This document shows positions 40,722 through 50,121 of a stretch of 64,000 bases of DNA, piece after piece. The DNA lies in assembly GCA_963783865.1 (NCBI GenBank), contig CAWAPD010000001.1, forward strand, positions 620,001 to 684,000, written 5' to 3'. The stretch is from CAWAPD01 sp963783865. GTDB taxonomy: Bacteria; Actinomycetota; Thermoleophilia; UBA2241. A program made the translations under genes and the position numbers. Each line of letters starts with the position of its first letter. The first letter of the stretch is position 1. Under the pieces are notes generated by a model. The model was not told where the DNA came from, ran no database searches, and saw only the letters and a list, made by a program, of their open reading frames with translations.

Positions 40722-41804
40722 ATGAAAGAAGGCAACAAGTTCGGGGCGCACCGCGTCATCGAGCCCAAGGGCGTGCTGCCGCAGCCGGCCTGGAAGATCG
40801 ACAACACGATGGAGATCTTCGACGACGAGATCCTCATCGACGTCGACACCTTGAACGTCGACGCCGCCAGCTTCACCCAGATCGAGGAGGCGGAGGGCGG
40901 CGACGTCAAGAAGATGGCCCGCCACAGCCTCGGGATCATCAAGGAGCGCGGCAAGCACCACAACCCCGACACCGGCTCCGGCGGCATGCTGCTCGGCACC
41001 GTCGCCGCGATCGGCGACAAGCTCCAGGACCGCGACCTCAAGGTCGGCGACCGTATCGCCACCCTCGTCTCACTGTCGCTCACCCCGCTGAAGGTCGACG
41101 AGATCATCTCGATCAACAAGGACACCTGCCAGGTCAAGGTCAAGGCCCAGGCCATCCTGTTCGAGACCGGTATCTACGCGAAGATGCCCGCCGACATGGA
41201 CGAGCCCCTCGCGCTCGCCATCCTCGACGTGGCCGGCGCACCGGCCCAGGCGGCCAAGCTGAGCAAGCCGGGCCAGACGGTGTTCATCATCGGCGCCGGC
41301 GGCAAGAGCGGCCTGCTCTGCGCCTACGAGGCCAAGAAGCGCGTCAAGCCGACCGGCAAGGTCATCTGCCTGGTCCACGGCGACGCGGGCAAGAAGCGCC
41401 TCGAGCGCGCCGGGTTCGCCGACGTCATCATCCAGGGCTCGGCGACCGACCAGCTCTTCGTCTACGAAGAGGTCAAGAAGGCGACCGGCGGCGAGATGGC
41501 CGACCTGACGATCAACTGCGTCGACATCCCGAACACCGAGATGGCGTCCGTCCTGGCGACCAAGGACGACGGGATGGTCTACTTCTTCTCGATGGCCACG
41601 AGCTTCACCTCGGCGGCCCTCGGAGCCGAGGGCATCGGCGCCGACACGCTCATGATCATCGGGAACGGCTACACCAAGGACCACGCCGTGATCTCGCTCG
41701 AGGTCGTGCGCGAGAGCCCCATCCTCACCGAGATCTTCAAGGACACCTACGCGACCGGCGCCGGCAACCCCGAGCCGGTCGGCATCAAGGCCTCGGAGGT
41801 CTGA
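40722..41804 (+). CDS. kdd: L-erythro-3,5-diaminohexanoate dehydrogenase
   Basis: 360 residues. The N-terminus (FGAHRVIEPKGVLPQPAWKI) and RHSLGIIKERGKHHNPDTGSGGMLLGTV are characteristic of Kdd. The NAD-binding core is QTVFIIGAGGKSGLLCAYEAK, and GMVYFFSMATSFTSAALGAEG follows. It oxidatively deaminates 3,5-diaminohexanoate to 5-amino-3-oxohexanoate, directly after the aminomutase. The next enzymes, Kce and Kal, and the KamA 2,3-aminomutase are not in the window. ATG preceded by AGGAGGGA. The hairpin at 41951 probably ends the operon. Confidence 0.95.
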   Translation: MKEGNKFGAHRVIEPKGVLPQPAWKIDNTMEIFDDEILIDVDTLNVDAASFTQIEEAEGGDVKKMARHSLGIIKERGKHHNPDTGSGGMLLGTVAAIGDKLQDRDLKVGDRIATLVSLSLTPLKVDEIISINKDTCQVKVKAQAILFETGIYAKMPADMDEPLALAILDVAGAPAQAAKLSKPGQTVFIIGAGGKSGLLCAYEAKKRVKPTGKVICLVHGDAGKKRLERAGFADVIIQGSATDQLFVYEEVKKATGGEMADLTINCVDIPNTEMASVLATKDDGMVYFFSMATSFTSAALGAEGIGADTLMIIGNGYTKDHAVISLEVVRESPILTEIFKDTYATGAGNPEPVGIKASEV

Positions 41805-41950
41805 GGCCGCTGACGACGACCGACATGCGGCCGGCGGGCGCTCGCAGGACGCGGATGGCCACTCCCCCCCGTGGCCCCACGCAGGACGCCGAAGCCCCCC
41901 GCTCGCCGTCGGATGCCTGAGGCGGTCCCCGCCGTCTCCAGGCAGAGGGA

Positions 41951-41984
41951 AGAGGGGCGGGCCGCTCCCGCGGCCCGCCCCTCT
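41951..41984 (+). terminator. Terminator hairpin after the lysine operon
   Basis: Arms 41951-41965 and 41970-41984 (15 bp), loop TCCC, followed by CGTTCC. The gap 41805-42150 otherwise holds parS and no gene. Confidence 0.7.
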
Positions 41985-42004
41985 CGTTCCTGCGAACCGG
42001 TCGG

Positions 42005-42020
42005 TGTTTCACGTGGAACG
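42005..42020. other. Near-consensus parS (ParB binding site)
   Basis: TGTTTCACGTGGAACG matches the 16-bp parS palindrome TGTTTCACGTGAAACA at 14 of 16 positions, keeping the CACGTG core and both GTT/AAC arms. It lies 16 kb from parAB, 131 bp before the mrp start. I did not notice another copy by eye. Confidence 0.75.
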
Positions 42021-42150
42021 CCAGAACGGCGGCGACTCGGCTAGCGCCAGTCGCCGCCGTTGCCCATGTGCCCCGCTCGCAATGCGCTACACTGATGGCG
42101 ATACGTGTCTCGCCCCCGGCCGCGAGCCGGTCCTCACACTGGAGTCCCGC

Positions 42151-43224
42151 ATGAACGACAAGGACGTCCTCGCCGCCTTGGCGACGGTCATGGACCCCGA
42201 GCTGCGCCGTAGCGTGGTCGACCTCGGCATGGTGCGCGACATCGCAGTCACCGACGACCGCGTCGGCGTCACCCTCACGCTGACCACGGCCGCCTGTCCG
42301 CTGCAGAGCCGCATCCGGGGAGAGGCAGAACAGGCGATCGCCGCCATCGCCGCTGGACGCCGAGTCGAGATCGAGATGGATGCCATGACCGACGAGGAGC
42401 GCGCGGCCCTGACCGAGCGGCTCCGCGGTCAGCATGCCCTCACGGCGACGGCGTTCGGACCCGGGTCGAAGACACGGGTCATCGCCGTCGCCAGCGGCAA
42501 AGGAGGCGTCGGCAAATCCACCGTGACCGCCAACCTGGCCGTCGCGCTGGCCGCCCGCGGCCTCGCGGTGGGCCTGATCGACGCCGACGTCTACGGCCCG
42601 ACGATCCCGCTCATGCTGGGCATGGGCGCCGTGCGCCCCGAGTCGCACGACGGCAAGCTCGTGCCGCCCGAGCGGTACGGCGTGAAGGTCGTCTCGATGG
42701 GGTTCTTCCTCCACGACAACGAGCCCGTGGTCTGGCGTGGGCCCATGCTGGCGAAGGCGATGGAGCAGTTCCTCGGCGACGTGCTGTGGGGCAGTCCCGA
42801 CTTCCTCCTGATCGACCTGCCGCCGGGCACCGGCGACATCGCGCTCACCCTCGCCCAGATGCTGCCCGCCGCCGAGATGGTCATCGTGACCACCCCGCAG
42901 GAAGCCGCCGCGAAGGTCGCCGTCAAGGCCGCCAAGATGGCCCAGATGACCGGCCACCACGTCATCGGCGTGGTCGAGAACATGTCCCACTTCATCTGCC
43001 CGTCGTGCGGCGAGCGGCACTACGTGTTCGGCCGCGGCGGCGCCTTCGAGATCGCCTCCGCGATGGAGACGACCCTGCTCGGTCGCATCCCTCTCGACGA
43101 GGCGACCCGCCAGGCCGGCGACGCCGGCACGCCCCCCGCTCTCGACGGCGCCAGTGGGAGCGGCGCCGTGTTCCGCGAGATCGCCGGGGTCCTTGCCGAC
43201 GGCGTCGCGGCCACGGGAGCCTGA
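42151..43224 (+). CDS. mrp: Mrp/ApbC-type iron-sulfur cluster carrier ATPase
   Basis: 357 residues. N-terminal MIP18/DUF59 domain (about 1-80; MDPELRRSVVDLGMVRDI, TTAACPLQSRIR with the conserved Cys) and a ParA-like ATPase with Walker A SGKGGVGKST (about 115-124), IDADVYGPTIPLMLG and LLIDLPPGTGDIALTLAQ. The CPSC pair near residue 284 matches the CxxC that holds the bridging cluster. It carries Fe-S clusters to apo-proteins, of which the window has several (radical SAM enzymes). ATG 42151 with CTGGAG is chosen over a longer frame from 42004, which would translate parS. Confidence 0.93.
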   Translation: MNDKDVLAALATVMDPELRRSVVDLGMVRDIAVTDDRVGVTLTLTTAACPLQSRIRGEAEQAIAAIAAGRRVEIEMDAMTDEERAALTERLRGQHALTATAFGPGSKTRVIAVASGKGGVGKSTVTANLAVALAARGLAVGLIDADVYGPTIPLMLGMGAVRPESHDGKLVPPERYGVKVVSMGFFLHDNEPVVWRGPMLAKAMEQFLGDVLWGSPDFLLIDLPPGTGDIALTLAQMLPAAEMVIVTTPQEAAAKVAVKAAKMAQMTGHHVIGVVENMSHFICPSCGERHYVFGRGGAFEIASAMETTLLGRIPLDEATRQAGDAGTPPALDGASGSGAVFREIAGVLADGVAATGA

Positions 43225-43536
43225 CCCCTCCAAAAGCTCCCAACCGACGGCCCTGTCGCGCCGCCGCGCGCCCCCCGTCGGCGCCGGCGTGCCGCGCGCT
43301 CGGCCACGACTTGCGTGCCGGCGCGGCCCTCCCGGCGGCTCACCACCGGGTGTGGCGCTGCCGGGATCGGGTGCAGCGCGTCCGTAGACGACCACGTCCC
43401 GACGAGAGATCCCGGCATGGCGTCTCTCGCCGCCCGCCACGGTCGCGCCCTCCGCAGTCTGGACGAACGTCCCAGCGCCGGGGCTTGCATGGGGTGGTAG
43501 AATTGCACAGTTTTCAGGGGCGAGGGGAGAGGGCCC
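43225..43536 (+). promoter_or_regulatory. Leader region of the giant signalling gene with extended -10
   Basis: 312 bp without a gene. Its end carries TGGTAGAAT (43495-43503), an extended -10, 34 nt before the ATG, and GAGGGGAGAGGG as ribosome site. The rest is GC-rich with no RNA motif that I recognise. Confidence 0.5.
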
Positions 43537-46500
43537 ATGGGTGTCGACAGACCCCCTGATGCCGAAGCGCGGTGGCTTCGTCTCGGACCCGCCGCGCAGG
43601 TCCTCGGCGTCAGCATCAACACGCTGCGGAGGTGGAGCGACTCCGGCAAGATCGGCTGCTATCGCAGCGCCGGCGGACATCGTCGCTTCCGCCGCTCGGA
43701 CCTCGACGCCATCCTCGCGTCGCAGGCCGGCGGCGGCCACGGCGCGAAGCGGCGCCGCGCCGCCGCTCCTGCCTCTCAGGCCGCTCCCCTCGACACCGTC
43801 CTCTCGCCTGAAGACACGCTCGATCTCGAGCGCTTGCGCTACCACAACCGGGAGCTCGAACTGCTCGTGTCGGCCGGTATCGAGGACAGCGGGCAGCAGA
43901 CGATCGAGGGCGTCCTCCACTCCGTCAGCCGCCGCCTCTCGGCGCTGACCCGGTCGCCCGTCGTCGACATCTACGCGATCGAGGGCGGCGACCTTCGCGC
44001 CCTGGTCAGCTACGACAACGGTGAGTTCGACCTCTCCTGGGAGGGGACCAGGGTCCACCTGGCCGACTTCCCCCACAGCCTCAGGGCGGCGACGGACCGT
44101 CGCATCTGCGTCGCCGCCAGCCTCGACGATCCCATCCTCACCGGCAACGGGCGCCACTCGCTCGAGAAATACGGCTATCAGTCCCAGCTCTCCTCGCCGC
44201 TGGTCTCGAGCGGCGAGGTGATCGGCCTGCTCGAGCTCTCCGACTTCGTGCCGCGGGACTACGCGGAGAGCCTCGAGCTCATCGCCGGCCTGTCGCTGTT
44301 CGCCGCCCGCGCGCTCGAGAACGCGACCCTCCTCGATCGCCTGCGCCGTCGCACGGACAGTCTCCACGAGCTCGTCGAGCTCGGAGCCCTGGTGGGCGGC
44401 GCCCACGACCCCGGCGAGCTGCTGCGGCTCGTCGCCCAGCACCTCGTGACGACACTGCGGATCGCCGACTGCGACATCTTCACGCTCGACGGCGACGAGC
44501 TCATCAGCCGCGTGAGCTACGACCGCGACGGGTTCGACGAGCAGGCCGCCGGCCACCGGCTGCGCGTCGAAGCGTTCCCCTCGTCGCGCCTCGCCATCGA
44601 CCGCCAGGCGATCGTGAGCAACGTCAGTCTCGACGATCCGTCGCTGCCCGAGAGCGAGCGCGAGATCTTCGAACGTTTCGGCTACAAGGCCTCGCTCACG
44701 GTGCCGCTGGTCGTGGACGGCGTCGTCCGCGGGCTGATCGACCTGTACGACGACACTCCGACCGACTTCGCCGAGCACCGTGACTTCTTGAGCACGGTGG
44801 CCCGGCTCGTGGCCGGTGCCCTGCAGAAGACGCTGCTGCTCGAACGCCTCGAGGAGGGCAACCGGGACCTGCGGCTGCTCGTGGACTCCGGCCTCGAGTT
44901 CGCCTCGTCCCTGCAGATCGACGAGGTGCTGTTCTCGGCCGCGGAGCGCATGCGTTCGCTGACCGGCGCCCGGTCCTGCGAGATCTACTCGCGGGAGGGC
45001 GACGAGCTCGTCGCCGTCATGTCGGTCGACGAAGAGGGTCGCGACAAGGCCTCGGCCGGCATGCGCTACCCGATCTCGGTGCTGAGCATGACGGCCGAGG
45101 TGCTGGAGCGGCTCGAGCCGGTGGTGATCGAGAACGCCATGGTCGACGAGCGGCTCTCGCCCCACGAGCGCGACTACTGGGCGCGCTGGGGCTTCCCTTC
45201 GAGCCTGCGCCTCCCCTTGATCGTGCAGGGGAACGCCATCGGTGTCGTCGCGTTGTACGACAACCGCCCGCGCGAGTTCGGCCACCTGGAGCTGCTGCAG
45301 GGGATCGCCCAGACCGCGGCGCAGGCGCTGCAGAACGCGCGACTGCTGGAGCAGTCGCGCGACCGCAGCGCCGTGCTCCGCGAGCAGGTCGAGCTGGGAG
45401 CGCTCATCTGGCGCACCTCCGACGTCGACGCGCTGGTCCGGACCGTGGCCCAGCGCCTCACGACGAGCATCGGCGCGGCCACCTGCGACATCTTCCGTCT
45501 GGAAGGAAGCGTGCTGCGTTGCGTCGCGAGCTACGACGAGGGTAAAGGGTTCGACGAGTCCCAGGTCGGCACTCCCCTGCAGGAACGCGACCTCTACCCC
45601 ACCACCTTCGCCGCCATCGAGCGCGGAGACCCGCTGGTGATCGCGGGCCCCGACGACCCGCGCCTGACCGAACACGAGCGCGAGATGTACAGCGAGTACG
45701 GGTTCATGAGCGAGCTCGCGATCCCGCTGACGATCGAAGACCGCACGACCGGGTTCATCGACATCTACGACGTCAAGGCGAGGGACTTCACCGACTACGT
45801 CGACTTCCTGCGGTCCGTCGGGCAGATGGTCGCCGGAGCGTTCGAGAACGCCGCCCTGCTCGAGCGCCTGAACGCTACCAACCGCGAGCTCGAGACCCTC
45901 GTCGAGTCGGGCCTCGAGTTCGGCGCCTCCCTCGACCTCGACGAGGTCCTCACGTCGATCGCCGCCCGCATGCGCGAGGTCTCCGGGGCCGCCTGCTGCG
46001 ACATCTACGCGCTCGACGGGGACACCAGCGTGGGCCGCGCGGCCGTCGACGGCAACGGCATCGACCCGGACTTCCCCGGCACGCGCTACCGGATGGCCGA
46101 CTTCGCGCGCCTGCGCAAGGTGGTCGAGTCCGGCGAGCCGGTGGTCATCGCCGACATCGACACCGACCCCCTGATCGGCGAATCCGACCGGCGGGCGTGG
46201 GCGCCGTGGGGCTTCCGCTCCTGCGCCGACCTGCCGCTGATGATCGGCGGCCGGGTGGGCGGCTTCGTTTCGGTGTACGACACCAAGCCGCGCACCTTCG
46301 ACCGAGTCGACCTGCTGCAGGGCCTCGCCCAGATCGCAGCCCAGGCGCTCGCCAACGCCACCCTCTACTCGCAGCTCGACGAGAGCACCCGCCGGCTCGC
46401 TGTCGTCAACGAGGCGAGCCTCGACCTGGCGTCGACGCTCGATTTCGACGAAGTCCTCGGGTCCACGGCGCGCCGCCTGTGCGACATCTCCGGCACGCAC

Positions 46501-49500
46501 GGCTGCGAGATCTACGTCCTCGAGGGGCAGGACCTGCACTGCGTCACATGTATCACCGACGGGAGCGTCAACCCCTGGCTCGGCAAGGTCCTGCCGCTCG
46601 ACGACTGGTACTCCGAGAAGCTCGCCGTCGCCGGCCGGTCGACCGTGACCCTCACCTCGCTGCGCGACCCGCGGCGCAGCCGCATCGAGATCGAGGCCCT
46701 CAAGGACGGCGGCTACCAGAGCCAGCTGATCGTCCCCCTGATCGCCAAGGACAGGGTCATCGGCGTGGCCGAGGTGCTCGACCGGCGGGAGCGGGAGTTC
46801 GCCCCCGACGTGGTGGCCACCTTCGAGGCGGTGTGCCGCGCCGCCGCCCTGGCCATCGACAACGCGAACCTGTTCGAGGGCATGCAGCTGCGGCGACGGG
46901 AGACCGAGCTGCTGAACGCGATCGCCCGGCGCACGGCGGCGAGCCTCAGGATCGACGAGATCGCCGCGGCCACCGTCGAGGAGCTCCGCCAGCTGATCCC
47001 CTTCGACCACGCCACGATGATCATCAAGGACGCGGCCGGCCGGCTCGCGACCATCTACTCGTCGGACCGCTGGATCGGCACGCCCGAGTACGACGACGTG
47101 CCGCCCGCGATGGCCGAGATCCTGGAGACCGTCCGTCGAAAGCGCGTGATCATCTGGGACGCCGAAGGGGGGATGCCCGAGACCCAACGGCCCCTGGCGT
47201 CGACGCCGTCGGTGAGCGCGGCGACGATCGCCCTCATGCGCGGGGACGAGCTGGTCGGTATCTTCAACCTCGGCGCCACACAGGCCGGCGCCCTCGCCAC
47301 GGTCGACCGCCGCCTCCTGGAGCGGGTCGGGACCCACCTCTCCCTGGCGATCAACAACGCGCGCCTCTACGAAGAGATCAAGCACATGCATCTGGGCAAC
47401 CTCAAGGCCCTCAGCTCGGCGCTCAACGCCAAGGACTACTACACCCTCGGCCACGCCGCGCGCGTGGCCGCCTACATGGTGCTGCTCGGCCACGAGCTGG
47501 GGTGGGCCGACAGCCTCGTCGGCCAGGTCGAGGAGGCCGCCTACCTCCACGACATCGGCAAGATCGGGGTCGCCGACCGCGTGCTTCTCAAGCCGGGCGG
47601 CCTGAACGCGCGCGAGTGGGAGCTCATGCGCCAGCACCCGATCTTCAGCGCCGACATCATCCGGCCGCTGTTCGGCGACGACCTCGTGCTCGGCGTGCGC
47701 CATCACCACGAGCGCTGGGACGGCAACGGGTACCCCGACGGGCTGAGCGGCGCCGACATCCCCCTGATCGCCCGCGCCATGTGCGTCGTCGATTCGTACG
47801 ACGCGATGTCGTTCCGCCGGCCGTACCGGCAGGCGCTGTGGTATCACGAGGCCCGCGCCGAGCTCGGACGCTGCCGCGGCAAGCAGTTCGACGCGGAGCT
47901 GGTCGACGCCTTCCTGCGGGTCCTCGACCGCCTCGAGCTCCAGCGCGACCACGCCCGACAGGTGGCCGCCGACGCCGCCGTCCGGATCGACGCGGCGATC
48001 CACGCCCGGCTGCGCGAGCCCGCCGACGAGGGGTCCGACGACTATCGCCATCTCGCGGCCATCCTGCGAGACGTGCGCGACGCCAACCCGCCGGTCGAGT
48101 TCCTGACCACCCACTCGCGTGTCGACGACCAGAAGTACGTCATCATCGTCGACTGCGAGGAGGTGACCGAGAAGCACTCGCCGCTGGGCAGCGAGATCTT
48201 CGCCGACGAGGAGCTTCCTTCGGTGTTCGCCGGAGCCGAGGAGGCCGACATCAACGTGCTGTACGTCGACGAGTTCGGCGTCGACGTGGTGGGGCTGGCG
48301 CCGATCCACGACGAGGAAGGCAACGTCGTCGCCGTGGTCTCGGCCGACGAGCCGCCCGAGGGCGCGAGCAGCTCCGAGATGGAGGGCCTGCGTAGCGACG
48401 TCGCCCAGACCTTCGCCTCGATGCTGCAGACGACCGCGGCCCGGCTGAGCCGGGCCGAGCTCGACGCCATCACCGACGGCCTGACGGGACTCTACAACCA
48501 CCGCTACCTGCACGAGCGCCTCTCCGAGGAGCTGGACCGGGCGGCGGAGTCGCACCGCCCGGTGTCGCTGCTGTTCTGCGACATCGACGAGTTCAAGCGG
48601 TTCAACGACCGCCACGGGCACAGTGCGGGCGACGCCGCCCTGCGCGGCGTCGCCCGCGCGATCGAGAAGAGCATCCGCCATATCGACCTCGCCGCCCGCT
48701 ACGGGGGCGAGGAGTTCGCCGTCATCCTCATCGACACCGACGCCGACGGGGCCCGGGAGGTCGCCGAGCGGATCCGGCGCGACATCGACGAGGCGCGGTT
48801 CCTCGAAGGCAAGGATGCTCCGCTGACGATCAGCATCGGCGTCGCCAGCTTCCCGGCCCACGCCGAGCGCAAGGAGGAGCTGCTCGACAAGGCCGACTGG
48901 GCCATGTACCTGGCCAAGCGCAGGGGGCGCAACCGGGTGATGACCTTCCTGGCCGGCGAGAAGCCGGAGCCGCGCGGTGCCGCAGGCGGCGGCGCCGGAG
49001 CGCCGACCCACGGCCAGCTCGCGGTCCTCGCGCAGGTGGTCGACGACAAGGACGAGTGCGTCGACCGCCGGTCCGAGGCGATCGCCGAGACGGCGGCCGG
49101 CATCGCGCGGGCGCTCGGCGTCGCAGAGGACCGCATCGACGAGGCCATCGAGGTCGGACGACTCTGCGACATCGGGATGCTGGGCGTGCCGGACGAGCTG
49201 ATCAACAGGGCCGGTGAGCTCACGCCCGAGGAGTGGCTGCTGGTGCGCCAGCACTCCGTCACCGGCGAGCGCCTGCTGCGTGGCCTGCGCGAGGACGACC
49301 GCCTGGCCCTGGGCGTCGCCCACCACCACGAGCGGTACGACGGCGCGGGGTATCCGGCCGGCCTCGCCGGCGAGGAGATCCCGCTGGCATCGCGGATCGT
49401 GCTCGCCGCGGCGGCCTTCGTGGCCATGACCTCCCCGCGGCCCTATCGCTCGGGGCTCACGGCCGCCGAGGCGCTGGCCGAGCTCGAGCGCAACGCCGGC

Positions 49501-49605
49501 ACCCAGTTCGACCCGGCGGTGGTCAAGGCCGCGGGCGTGATGGTCGCCGGCGCGGCCGCGGTGGCCGAGGCCGCGGGCGGGGCGTCGCCTTCGGAGAAGG
49601 ACTAG
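43537..49605 (+). CDS. 2022-residue HTH-(GAF)x7-HD-GYP-GGDEF-degenerate HD-GYP signalling protein
   Basis: Order by residue: MerR/BldC-like HTH (about 13-62, LGPAAQVLGVSINTLRRWSD, then GGHRRFRRSDLD); seven GAF-like units each led by a helix (about 115, 269, 433, 604, 774, 944, 1112); HD-GYP (about 1286-1470) with GHAARV, LHDIGKIG and HHHERWDGNGYP intact; a sensor-like segment (1485-1635); GGDEF (1643-1807) with GGEEF at 1723 and the inhibitory site RHID five residues before it; then a second HD-GYP (1822-2000) lacking HD (LCDIGML) and the later Asp but keeping ERYDGAGYP. So it should make c-di-GMP, degrade it, possibly sense it, and bind DNA. No membrane segment. Confidence 0.92.
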   Translation: MGVDRPPDAEARWLRLGPAAQVLGVSINTLRRWSDSGKIGCYRSAGGHRRFRRSDLDAILASQAGGGHGAKRRRAAAPASQAAPLDTVLSPEDTLDLERLRYHNRELELLVSAGIEDSGQQTIEGVLHSVSRRLSALTRSPVVDIYAIEGGDLRALVSYDNGEFDLSWEGTRVHLADFPHSLRAATDRRICVAASLDDPILTGNGRHSLEKYGYQSQLSSPLVSSGEVIGLLELSDFVPRDYAESLELIAGLSLFAARALENATLLDRLRRRTDSLHELVELGALVGGAHDPGELLRLVAQHLVTTLRIADCDIFTLDGDELISRVSYDRDGFDEQAAGHRLRVEAFPSSRLAIDRQAIVSNVSLDDPSLPESEREIFERFGYKASLTVPLVVDGVVRGLIDLYDDTPTDFAEHRDFLSTVARLVAGALQKTLLLERLEEGNRDLRLLVDSGLEFASSLQIDEVLFSAAERMRSLTGARSCEIYSREGDELVAVMSVDEEGRDKASAGMRYPISVLSMTAEVLERLEPVVIENAMVDERLSPHERDYWARWGFPSSLRLPLIVQGNAIGVVALYDNRPREFGHLELLQGIAQTAAQALQNARLLEQSRDRSAVLREQVELGALIWRTSDVDALVRTVAQRLTTSIGAATCDIFRLEGSVLRCVASYDEGKGFDESQVGTPLQERDLYPTTFAAIERGDPLVIAGPDDPRLTEHEREMYSEYGFMSELAIPLTIEDRTTGFIDIYDVKARDFTDYVDFLRSVGQMVAGAFENAALLERLNATNRELETLVESGLEFGASLDLDEVLTSIAARMREVSGAACCDIYALDGDTSVGRAAVDGNGIDPDFPGTRYRMADFARLRKVVESGEPVVIADIDTDPLIGESDRRAWAPWGFRSCADLPLMIGGRVGGFVSVYDTKPRTFDRVDLLQGLAQIAAQALANATLYSQLDESTRRLAVVNEASLDLASTLDFDEVLGSTARRLCDISGTHGCEIYVLEGQDLHCVTCITDGSVNPWLGKVLPLDDWYSEKLAVAGRSTVTLTSLRDPRRSRIEIEALKDGGYQSQLIVPLIAKDRVIGVAEVLDRREREFAPDVVATFEAVCRAAALAIDNANLFEGMQLRRRETELLNAIARRTAASLRIDEIAAATVEELRQLIPFDHATMIIKDAAGRLATIYSSDRWIGTPEYDDVPPAMAEILETVRRKRVIIWDAEGGMPETQRPLASTPSVSAATIALMRGDELVGIFNLGATQAGALATVDRRLLERVGTHLSLAINNARLYEEIKHMHLGNLKALSSALNAKDYYTLGHAARVAAYMVLLGHELGWADSLVGQVEEAAYLHDIGKIGVADRVLLKPGGLNAREWELMRQHPIFSADIIRPLFGDDLVLGVRHHHERWDGNGYPDGLSGADIPLIARAMCVVDSYDAMSFRRPYRQALWYHEARAELGRCRGKQFDAELVDAFLRVLDRLELQRDHARQVAADAAVRIDAAIHARLREPADEGSDDYRHLAAILRDVRDANPPVEFLTTHSRVDDQKYVIIVDCEEVTEKHSPLGSEIFADEELPSVFAGAEEADINVLYVDEFGVDVVGLAPIHDEEGNVVAVVSADEPPEGASSSEMEGLRSDVAQTFASMLQTTAARLSRAELDAITDGLTGLYNHRYLHERLSEELDRAAESHRPVSLLFCDIDEFKRFNDRHGHSAGDAALRGVARAIEKSIRHIDLAARYGGEEFAVILIDTDADGAREVAERIRRDIDEARFLEGKDAPLTISIGVASFPAHAERKEELLDKADWAMYLAKRRGRNRVMTFLAGEKPEPRGAAGGGAGAPTHGQLAVLAQVVDDKDECVDRRSEAIAETAAGIARALGVAEDRIDEAIEVGRLCDIGMLGVPDELINRAGELTPEEWLLVRQHSVTGERLLRGLREDDRLALGVAHHHERYDGAGYPAGLAGEEIPLASRIVLAAAAFVAMTSPRPYRSGLTAAEALAELERNAGTQFDPAVVKAAGVMVAGAAAVAEAAGGASPSEKD

Positions 49606-49650
49606 GAAGAGCGTCCGGGGCCGGCGGCGGAGCCGCCGGCCGAAGACCGG

Positions 49651-49699
49651 AGAGGCGCGGGGGCGGCCGCCGGTCCCCGGCGGCCGCCCCCGCGCCTCT
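49651..49699. terminator. 23-bp hairpin between convergent genes
   Basis: Arms 49651-49673 and 49677-49699, loop TCC. It lies between the giant gene and the small minus-strand gene, so it may end both. A smaller GCCGGCGG/CCGCCGGC hairpin precedes it at about 49620-49641. Confidence 0.65.
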
Positions 49700-49907
49700 A
49701 GGCGACGAGAAAGGATCTGAGGTAGTCCCCGATCCGCTGGTCTTCGTCGTGTCCGATCTCGAGGGTGGTGAGCAGCCGGCAGAGACTCACGTCGTCGCCG
49801 ACGATGAGCGCTCCGAGCCTGTCGTAACGATCCAGCATACGATCGACCATCTCGGTCTTCTGTCTGCGAGTCATCACGGCAGCCTTTCTCTGTCTGACGT
49901 TGCTCAT
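49698..49907 (-). CDS. Small hypothetical protein
   Basis: 69 residues, or 58 from the ATG at 49874, which has AGAAAGG upstream and is the better start (MTRRQKTEMVDRMLDRYDRL). It is predicted helical, charged, cytosolic, ending IGDYLRSFLVA. Codon bias is less extreme than in neighbours. No family recognised. The 49908-50066 stretch upstream holds nothing I can name. Confidence 0.5.
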   Translation of the reverse strand: MSNVRQRKAAVMTRRQKTEMVDRMLDRYDRLGALIVGDDVSLCRLLTTLEIGHDEDQRIGDYLRSFLVA

Positions 49908-50066
49908 GTCAGTGGCATCGCCCCGGCTTTCGAGCCCGATGATAGGACGGCTGTCTATGTTGTCAGCGTGGCTACGGGAATGGCCTGTGAGGCAGGCTCA
50001 CCGAGGCCGGTTTTCGTCGTCAGGCTCGACGACGGATTTGGTCGTTGGGCTTCCGGTCCACAGACA

Positions 50067-50112
50067 GAAGGGGCGGCGGGGCGGGCCGTCCGGCCCGCCC
50101 CGCCGCCCCTTC
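50067..50112 (-). terminator. 22-bp hairpin after the ureohydrolase gene
   Basis: Arms 50067-50088 and 50091-50112, 2-nt loop, starting 10 bp beyond the ureohydrolase stop codon on the minus strand. The sequence after it has CTTCTG rather than a T-run. Confidence 0.65.
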
Positions 50113-50121
50113 ACGGGACCC

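Noticed and set aside
42004..42150. A 49-residue N-terminal extension of Mrp
   Set aside because: It would translate parS and lacks any match to the family; ATG 42151 has a good ribosome site and family-typical start.
41785..49329. A 2514-residue open frame on the minus strand, antisense to mrp and the giant signalling gene
   Set aside because: It is Asp/Val/Arg/Gly-rich with no domain, and long antisense frames are expected in DNA this rich in G/C at third positions. The plus-strand frame has many recognisable domains.
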